This document shows, piece by piece, positions 15,490 through 19,554 of a stretch of 19,554 nucleotides of DNA (position 1 is its first letter; every line of letters starts with the position of its first letter). The position numbers were made by a program, and so were the translations under genes. The stretch is from Planctomycetaceae bacterium (GTDB taxonomy: Bacteria; Planctomycetota; Planctomycetia; Pirellulales; UBA1268). The notes under the pieces were generated by a model, which saw only the letters and a list, made by a program, of their open reading frames with translations, was not told the DNA's origin and ran no database searches. Location: contig DONH01000249.1 in the NCBI GenBank assembly GCA_003509235.1, forward strand, positions 1-19,554. The letters run 5' to 3'.

Positions 15490-16299
15490 ATGCAAGACCA
15501 AGATAACGAATTTCATTCCCTTACGATTCGTGACTTAGCCCTTGCTAAGCAGAGTGGTCGACCGATAAGTATGGTTACTGCCTATGACTGGTGGTCAGGT
15601 TGCCTTGCAGACTCCGCGGGCGTCGACTGTGTTCTTGTCGGTGACAGTCTTGCGATGGTCATAGCCGGTCGAGAGACAACAGTTTCAGCCACGATCGAAC
15701 AAATGATTTATCACGGAGAAATTGTTTCTCGTGCCGTTCAACGAGCCATGGTGTTCGTTGATCTCCCATTTCCGTTACAGCATTTGGGCGTGGGCAAAGC
15801 AATTGAATCTGCAGCTAGAATTCTGCAGGAAACAGGTTGTCAGGCAATTAAGCTTGAAGGAACATCGGGCCAGCAAGACGTCATAGCCGGAATTGTTGAA
15901 GCTGGTGTTCCAGTGATGGCACATGTAGGGCTTCGTCCTCAGGCGGTACATCAACTCGGCGGATATCGTATCCAAAGAGACAGAGAACAACTTCTCGCTG
16001 ACGCAACAGCAGCAGCAGCAGCAGGTGCCTGCGGTGTTGTTTTGGAATGCGTGCCATCAAAGCTAGCGGCAGAGATAACGGCTGCACTACAAATACCAAC
16101 GATAGGAATCGGGGCAGGCCCTGACTGCGATGGTCAAGTCCTAGTCATGCACGACTTAATAGGTCTCTCTATTGATCGCATCCCTCGGTTTGTCAGGTCG
16201 TATGCTGACACGAAGGAAACCGTTTTGGATGCCCTAACCTCTTGGCGACAAGATGTTGAGTCCAAAGCATTTCCTGCAGAATCAGAGACGTTGGCTTAA
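15490..16299 (+). CDS. panB: 3-methyl-2-oxobutanoate hydroxymethyltransferase (ketopantoate hydroxymethyltransferase)
   Basis: This 269-residue enzyme is the usual length. It transfers the hydroxymethyl group from 5,10-methylene-tetrahydrofolate to 3-methyl-2-oxobutanoate, the first committed step of pantothenate and coenzyme A synthesis, in the cytosol as a decamer. Motifs in order: SMVTAYD (27-33), LVGDSLAMV (49-57, metal-binding Asp52), FVDLPF (89-94, Asp91), KLEG (121-124), VMAHVGLRPQ (142-151), GGYR (157-160), VVLECVP (183-189, catalytic Glu186) and IPTIGIGAGPDCDGQVLV. The AlaGly stretch at 173-180 is encoded partly by five consecutive GCA codons (16009-16023). Other pan genes are absent. 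The Shine-Dalgarno is weak (GGAT). Confidence 0.97.
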   Translation: MQDQDNEFHSLTIRDLALAKQSGRPISMVTAYDWWSGCLADSAGVDCVLVGDSLAMVIAGRETTVSATIEQMIYHGEIVSRAVQRAMVFVDLPFPLQHLGVGKAIESAARILQETGCQAIKLEGTSGQQDVIAGIVEAGVPVMAHVGLRPQAVHQLGGYRIQRDREQLLADATAAAAAGACGVVLECVPSKLAAEITAALQIPTIGIGAGPDCDGQVLVMHDLIGLSIDRIPRFVRSYADTKETVLDALTSWRQDVESKAFPAESETLA

Positions 16300-16320
16300 G
16301 TAATTCGACCCAGCTTCCAC

Positions 16321-16344
16321 CAACACGAAATAATGTTGTGTTTT
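16321..16344 (+). terminator. Weak hairpin with T-run after panB
   Basis: CAACA (16321-16325) pairs with TGTTG (16334-16338), loop of 8, followed by TGTTTT (16339-16344). The stem is only five pairs, so this is a weak candidate, but it lies between convergent genes where a terminator is expected. Confidence 0.35.
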
Positions 16345-16365
16345 AGAAGCATGTACTCCTCTTTC

Positions 16366-16743
16366 CTAAGGCAAGACTACCTCATCGGAAATAACAACAG
16401 GCTTACTAGCTCGTATGGTCTGTGGTGAACCAACGGTGCCAGGAACCATACTACTTCCAGCAAGTGGGACACCATTGCCACAGTTATTACATGTGTTCAC
16501 TGGTGCACACGGTTGGCATCCAGGTGCATTACATGGTCGCATGGTAGCCGGTGTAGCAATTTGAGGCGGAATTGCACCGTTGGGTGTAAAGCCCGGTGGT
16601 AGATGTCCAAAGCACCTTTCGTACTTCCAGACTTCAAATTTAATATAACGTTCCTGAAGGCTTTTGCAGCCGGTAAGCCCTGCGGCGGCCAGCACAACTG
16701 ACACGCATGCGATGGCTCGATAGATCCACGGCGTCCTTGACAT
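16366..16743 (-). CDS. Small Cys-rich lipoprotein
   Basis: This is a 125-residue protein. A signal peptide ends in the lipobox LTGC, so Cys26 is probably lipidated. The sequence KSLQERYIKFEVWKYERCFGHLPP follows, then a Pro-rich stretch. A cysteine cluster at 71-88 has the spacing C-x4-C-x2-C-x5-C-x2-C (CNAPGCQPCAPVNTCNNC), suited to metal binding or disulfides. No family is recognised; short lipoproteins of this kind are frequent in planctomycetes. TAAGGA precedes the ATG. A hairpin (16766-16786) lies in the leader. The gene is downstream of, and on the same strand as, the 29-residue basic protein gene, 175 bases away. Confidence 0.75.
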   Translation of the reverse strand: MSRTPWIYRAIACVSVVLAAAGLTGCKSLQERYIKFEVWKYERCFGHLPPGFTPNGAIPPQIATPATMRPCNAPGCQPCAPVNTCNNCGNGVPLAGSSMVPGTVGSPQTIRASKPVVISDEVVLP

Positions 16744-16765
16744 TGATCCTTACTCCCTGTGGCAA

Positions 16766-16786
16766 GGCGGACCTACAAGGACCGCC
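16766..16786 (-). promoter_or_regulatory. Hairpin in the leader of the Cys-rich lipoprotein gene
   Basis: GGCGG-x-CCT pairs with AGG-x-CCGCC around a 3-base loop: nine positions with one mismatch, 23 bases before the start codon. It lies just outside the ribosome-binding site and could influence translation. No T-tract follows, so it is not a terminator. Confidence 0.35.
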
Positions 16787-16918
16787 ATTATTGTGGATAG
16801 AGACTAGCCCTCAGCACTCCTGAGAAGCCTAGCAACCCTACAACACACCACGGACGGGGCAAGAAAAGTGAGAATAAATTTTGCCAGAGCCAGTACAAGA
16901 TTTCTCTTGTCGTTATTT

Positions 16919-17008
16919 TTAGCCCTTACGATGACGAATTTTCGCTCGCATACGTCGTTTCTTTTGCCCGAGTTTTCGTCGCCCTTTACCTGACTTCTTC
17001 ACTCCCAT
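16919..17008 (-). CDS. 29-residue very basic protein, bS22/AURKAIP1-COX24-like
   Basis: A complete short gene: GGAGAC (17020-17015) six bases before the ATG, then 29 codons and TAA. The product begins MGVKKSGKGRRKLGQKKRR and continues MRAKIRHRKG; 15 of 29 residues are Lys or Arg. The pattern (RRK, KK, RR, then a basic helix ending in RHRK) resembles the tiny ribosomal protein bS22 of mycobacteria and Bacteroidota and the C-terminal AURKAIP1/COX24 (mS38) domain of mitochondrial ribosomes, which bind small-subunit rRNA. Such proteins are often missed because of their size. It is divergent from the App1-type phosphatase gene. The coding call is strong; the ribosomal role is inference by pattern. 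Confidence 0.72.
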   Translation of the reverse strand: MGVKKSGKGRRKLGQKKRRMRAKIRHRKG

Positions 17009-17014
17009 TAATTA

Positions 17015-17020
17015 GTCTCC
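17015..17020 (-). promoter_or_regulatory. Ribosome-binding site of the 29-residue gene
   Basis: GGAGAC on the minus strand, six bases before ATG 17008. It is one of the better Shine-Dalgarno sites in the window and supports the reality of this very small gene. Confidence 0.6.
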
Positions 17021-17168
17021 ACTGTATTTTTTGGAATGTTCGTTATTTTCCGTACCATTTAGCCGAGGTTGTGTAGTAACAGCCGAAAACGTATTAGAAT
17101 ACACGAAGCGGCCATTGCAAGGTTTCACTCGGTATTCCGTCGCTCGTTGGCCCCAGTTTCATCTAAAC

Positions 17169-18200
17169 ATGATTACGTTCTTCCCAACCTATGCCAAGTG
17201 GATCGAGGCCACAGGCGTTTGGCGGGTCAATATTCACGGTATGGTCACACAGCACCTTCCAGTGGCTAGTCGTCGGCGAACGGTGGCCTACGCGGTCGTG
17301 AAGAGGATTTTAAAATTGGATGAAGGTCAACTTCGATCACCAATTTTTCAAGCCCGTTCAGAGAAATTTCTGTTTCAGCGAATATCAGGACAGTCCGTTC
17401 AGATTATGCTTGGGGGAAACATAATTGATGTTGGCATCTCTAAGCGCACTGGTCACTTTGAAGCAAATTTTGACCTTGATGCACAAACAGTGTCCGCAAG
17501 CGCAGTAGAGACACCGTACGGGCAAAAACTTTGTTTTGAATCGGTGGATGAAGACATAGATTCCAGGCCCGTGACAACCACAGGCTTCGTTCAATTGGTC
17601 CACCCGAACGGTATCTCAGTTATTTCTGATATTGACGATACAGTCAAAATTACAAATGTTGCGGATCGTCGAGAACTCTTGGCAAATACCCTCTTGCGAG
17701 AATTTGTACCAATTCCAGACATGGTTGATCTTTATAAACGATGGTCATCGTCTGGAGCAGCCTTTCATTATGTATCAGCTAGCCCTTGGCAACTTACGAA
17801 ACCACTCAATGATTTTTTTCATTCTGTGGGCCTGCCAGACGGATCAATGCATCTGAAGCTTTTCCGTTTAAAGGATTCAACACCACTTGGGAGAATGCGT
17901 TCTTCAAAAAAATCAAAGCAGGATGTAATCAATGAAATAATAGATCACTTTCCACACCGAAAATTTATTCTTGTCGGTGACTCTGGAGAGCGAGATCCTG
18001 AGGTCTATGCAAAAGTAGCCCAGCAGCGTCGAACTCAGATAGCAGGTGTTGCGATTCGTCGTGTTCCTAGTAGAAGGTCCAAGCAAAAAGTGGAATCCGG
18101 CCTCAAGATTCTTGCACACGTTGTACCCAGTCACAGTTTGCGAGTCTTTACTAGAGCAGATGAAATAAGTGACCTTCTTTCGGTGAAAGAGCAGCTCTAG
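17169..18200 (+). CDS. App1-type (DUF2183) phosphatidate phosphatase-like protein
   Basis: From ATG 17169 the product has 343 residues. An N-terminal beta-rich domain (MITFFPTYAKWIEATGVWRVNIHGMV onward, about 1-145) precedes a HAD-like catalytic domain. The latter has SDIDDTVKIT (Asp154 and Asp156 of DxDxT), YVSASPWQL, and FILVGDSGERDPEVYA, whose second Asp cluster completes a HAD-type active site. The fungal App1 enzyme dephosphorylates phosphatidate; bacterial members are mostly uncharacterised, so the substrate is inferred. No signal peptide is seen, so it is probably cytosolic. The frame is open back to a TTG at 17031, but the 46 extra residues lack family resemblance and no start has a clear Shine-Dalgarno; the exact start is uncertain. 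Its stop codon interlocks with that of yraN. Confidence 0.85.
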   Translation: MITFFPTYAKWIEATGVWRVNIHGMVTQHLPVASRRRTVAYAVVKRILKLDEGQLRSPIFQARSEKFLFQRISGQSVQIMLGGNIIDVGISKRTGHFEANFDLDAQTVSASAVETPYGQKLCFESVDEDIDSRPVTTTGFVQLVHPNGISVISDIDDTVKITNVADRRELLANTLLREFVPIPDMVDLYKRWSSSGAAFHYVSASPWQLTKPLNDFFHSVGLPDGSMHLKLFRLKDSTPLGRMRSSKKSKQDVINEIIDHFPHRKFILVGDSGERDPEVYAKVAQQRRTQIAGVAIRRVPSRRSKQKVESGLKILAHVVPSHSLRVFTRADEISDLLSVKEQL

Positions 18201-18604
18201 GCGTCACTTTCGAAGGCATTCTGAAAATGCTCAATGATTGGTGAATCACCGGAACGCCAAAAGAGCCAACGGTTTTGAACTTCTTTGGAATTTGAGAAAA
18301 GAACCGTAACGACATCAAGCCGAAAAGAATAAGCTTCAAGTCGATGCTGCTGTATATAGGCATTGGCTAACATACAAATACGTTGTTTTTTCCGTGTATC
18401 GATTGTTTCAGCAGGATGCCCGTGTTCGGCGCTTGTTTTAGAACGTACTTCGACAAAGACAACCGCACGCTTATCCATAGCTACGATATCGATATCACCG
18501 CGCAGAATGCGATCCCGGTGAGCTATTATTTTATATCCCCGTTTTCGAAGATAGCGGACGGCTTCTTGTTCACCTCGAAGGCCAATTGTTTTGCGAGTGG
18601 CCAC
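18197..18604 (-). CDS. yraN: YraN family (UPF0102) endonuclease-like protein
   Basis: This is a 135-residue protein with the family order GLRGEQEAVRYLRKRGYKII (8-27), RGDIDIVAMD (35-44) and VVFVEVRSKTS (48-58). The Asp of GDIDI and the Glu of VEVR are the residues expected in the restriction-endonuclease-like core. The family is related to Holliday-junction resolvases, but its role in cells is not settled. The GTG start follows GAGGG by five bases. It is the last gene of trmD-rplS-yraN, 37 bases after rplS. Its stop (TAG, 18199-18197) overlaps the stop of the convergent App1-like gene within a shared CTAG. Confidence 0.92.
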   Translation of the reverse strand: MATRKTIGLRGEQEAVRYLRKRGYKIIAHRDRILRGDIDIVAMDKRAVVFVEVRSKTSAEHGHPAETIDTRKKQRICMLANAYIQQHRLEAYSFRLDVVTVLFSNSKEVQNRWLFWRSGDSPIIEHFQNAFESDA

Positions 18605-18641
18605 TCAAGCCCTCTTTGTAACTATCGGATCACACGTGTCA

Positions 18642-19007
18642 TTATTTGGTTACAACGTCGGTTCGTCGTTCACGAAGACGTACAGCCTTGCCTACACGGT
18701 CTCGCAAATAATACAACTTCGCGCGTCGTGTAACGCCGGAGCGCTTCACAACAATCTTTGCAATTTTTGGAGAATGAACAGGGAATTTACGTTCCACGCC
18801 TTCACCAGAAACAATTCGGCGAACAGTAAACATTTCGCGACTGCCAGAACCACTACGGGCAATGACAACACCATTGAAGACCTGGGTCCGCTCTTTATTC
18901 CCTTCAAGAATACGATTGTGAACATCTACCGTGTCACCGATTTCGAATTTATCAATTTCTGTTTTGAGGCTATTTGACTCGACATGATCGAGAATTTGCT
19001 GACTCAT
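18642..19007 (-). CDS. rplS: 50S ribosomal protein L19 (bL19)
   Basis: From the ATG at 19007 the product has 121 residues, the normal size. It begins MSQQILDHVESNSLKTEIDKFEIGDTVDVHNRI, followed by the characteristic RTQVFNGVVIARSGSGSREMFTVRRIVSGEGVER, FPVHSPKIAKIVVKRSG and RRAKLYYLRDRVGKAVRLRE segments. The protein lies at the interface between the ribosomal subunits. The open frame extends upstream to 19130, but AGGAG (19020-19016) eight bases before ATG 19007 and the family N-terminus fix the start. It follows trmD after 37 bases, the common bacterial order. Confidence 0.97.
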   Translation of the reverse strand: MSQQILDHVESNSLKTEIDKFEIGDTVDVHNRILEGNKERTQVFNGVVIARSGSGSREMFTVRRIVSGEGVERKFPVHSPKIAKIVVKRSGVTRRAKLYYLRDRVGKAVRLRERRTDVVTK

Positions 19008-19015
19008 TTTCGGAT

Positions 19016-19020
19016 CTCCT
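19016..19020 (-). promoter_or_regulatory. Ribosome-binding site deciding the rplS start
   Basis: AGGAG on the minus strand, eight bases before ATG 19007, rules out the 41-residue upstream extension. Confidence 0.75.
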
Positions 19021-19044
19021 AAAAATATATTGGGCTGTTGTAAA

Positions 19045-19554
19045 TTATTTTTCTGTGTGTGTGTTTGTTTGCCTGCGAGTGGTAAGTATCGCCTGAGTTT
19101 TACGCCAATCAGCAATTCGTTGATGGTCACCGGTTAATAGAACATCGGGTACCCGGAGACCACGATATTCACGAGGACGTGTGTACTGTGGACCTTCAAT
19201 GAGGCGTTCGGTGCCTGAGAATGAATCATCGACAGCACTTTGTGAGTCACCAATGACACCAGGTATTAGCCTAGCAACAGCATCAATAATCACCATAGCA
19301 GCTACTTCACCGCCTGAAAGGACATAATTACCAACGGAAATGAGGTCTGGCTGCAGTGTGTCACAGATGCGCTGATCAAAACCCTCATACCGTCCACAGA
19401 GAAGTATGAGGCGTTGTCGTTCAGCGAACTCCTCAACAACCTCTTGGGTGAGTGGTCGTCCGGAGGGTGAGAGCATTGCGATACTGCTTGAAGGATCAGG
19501 GGTTTCAGAAGAACCATTTTCAGTAAAAAGTGACTCAACGCAGTCAACAACTGG
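19045..19554 (-). CDS. trmD: tRNA (guanine-N1)-methyltransferase TrmD, start outside window
   Basis: The frame is open to the right edge of the window, so the 169 residues seen are the C-terminal two thirds or so. They begin PVVDCVESLF, then LSPSGRPLTQ, LILLCGRYEGFDQRI, the knot motif SVGNYVLSGGEVAAMVIIDAVARLIPGVIG, PQYTRPREYRG and PDVLLTGDHQRIADWR. TrmD methylates G37 of tRNAs reading CNN codons, using S-adenosylmethionine bound in a deep trefoil knot, and guards against frameshifting. The knot motif has Asn where GDY is usual. The tail RRQTNTHTEK replaces the family's common RRPDL ending. An internal ATG at 19476 is not the start. It is followed by rplS and yraN. Confidence 0.96.
   Translation of the reverse strand, partial: PVVDCVESLFTENGSSETPDPSSSIAMLSPSGRPLTQEVVEEFAERQRLILLCGRYEGFDQRICDTLQPDLISVGNYVLSGGEVAAMVIIDAVARLIPGVIGDSQSAVDDSFSGTERLIEGPQYTRPREYRGLRVPDVLLTGDHQRIADWRKTQAILTTRRQTNTHTEK

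Noticed and set aside
16009..16023. (GCA)5 repeat in panB as a variable microsatellite
   Set aside because: Only five in-frame Ala codons in a helix where Ala is common in the family; no sign of instability.
16755..16795. 12-codon frame (MAVLVGPPCHRE) before the Cys-rich lipoprotein, as a leader peptide
   Set aside because: No ribosome-binding site and no codon pattern pointing to attenuation; it merely coincides with the hairpin.
1..19554. CRISPR array, insertion sequence, prophage or integration site
   Set aside because: No regularly spaced repeats, transposase, integrase or terminal repeats; the single tRNA has no duplicated 3' end nearby.

Overview
The window looks like a piece of chromosome from a planctomycete, probably close to Pirellulales. 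This is judged from protein style only: a lipid-anchored TolC protein with a long tail, secreted proteins that begin CPFC after the signal peptide, two tandem ClpP genes behind trigger factor, many small lipoproteins, and weak or absent Shine-Dalgarno sites before several genes. No phage, insertion sequence or CRISPR array is visible. Most of the DNA is core or lineage-core.

Layout. 1-3012 (+): the C-terminal end of an ApbE-type flavin transferase, then a TolC-family outer-membrane lipoprotein. 3081-9152 (-): a tight six-gene operon, read from right to left as ABC ATPase, FtsX/MacB-type permease, CPFC secreted protein, membrane CCFG (DUF3299-like) protein, CCFG lipoprotein, and a second CPFC protein. 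Several of its genes overlap by a few bases. 9339-10536 (+): glyceraldehyde-3-phosphate dehydrogenase with a good promoter and a strong terminator. 10535-14613 (-): promoter, tRNA-Gly(GCC), trigger factor, ClpP paralogue, canonical ClpP, coiled-coil lipoprotein, apparently one transcription unit. 14827-16299 (+): an FHA-domain protein and PanB, each preceded by a palindromic site. 16366-17008 (-): a Cys-rich small lipoprotein and, upstream of it, a 29-residue very basic protein resembling the bS22/AURKAIP1-COX24 family. 17169-18200 (+): an App1-type (DUF2183) phosphatase. 18197-19554 (-): trmD (its start lies outside the window), rplS and yraN, a familiar ribosome/tRNA-maturation cluster.

The most interesting part is the 3081-9152 operon. 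Its ABC pair carries the IGAKGSPLQLVLNSVY signature that I associate with permeases found beside DUF3299 proteins (Zrg-type zinc-regulated systems in Vibrio). It adds two pairs of exported paralogues rich in vicinal cysteines, in mirror order (CPFC, CCFG, CCFG, CPFC). I infer an envelope metal- or thiol-handling transport system of unknown substrate. The 29-residue basic protein is the other item likely to be missed by automatic annotation.
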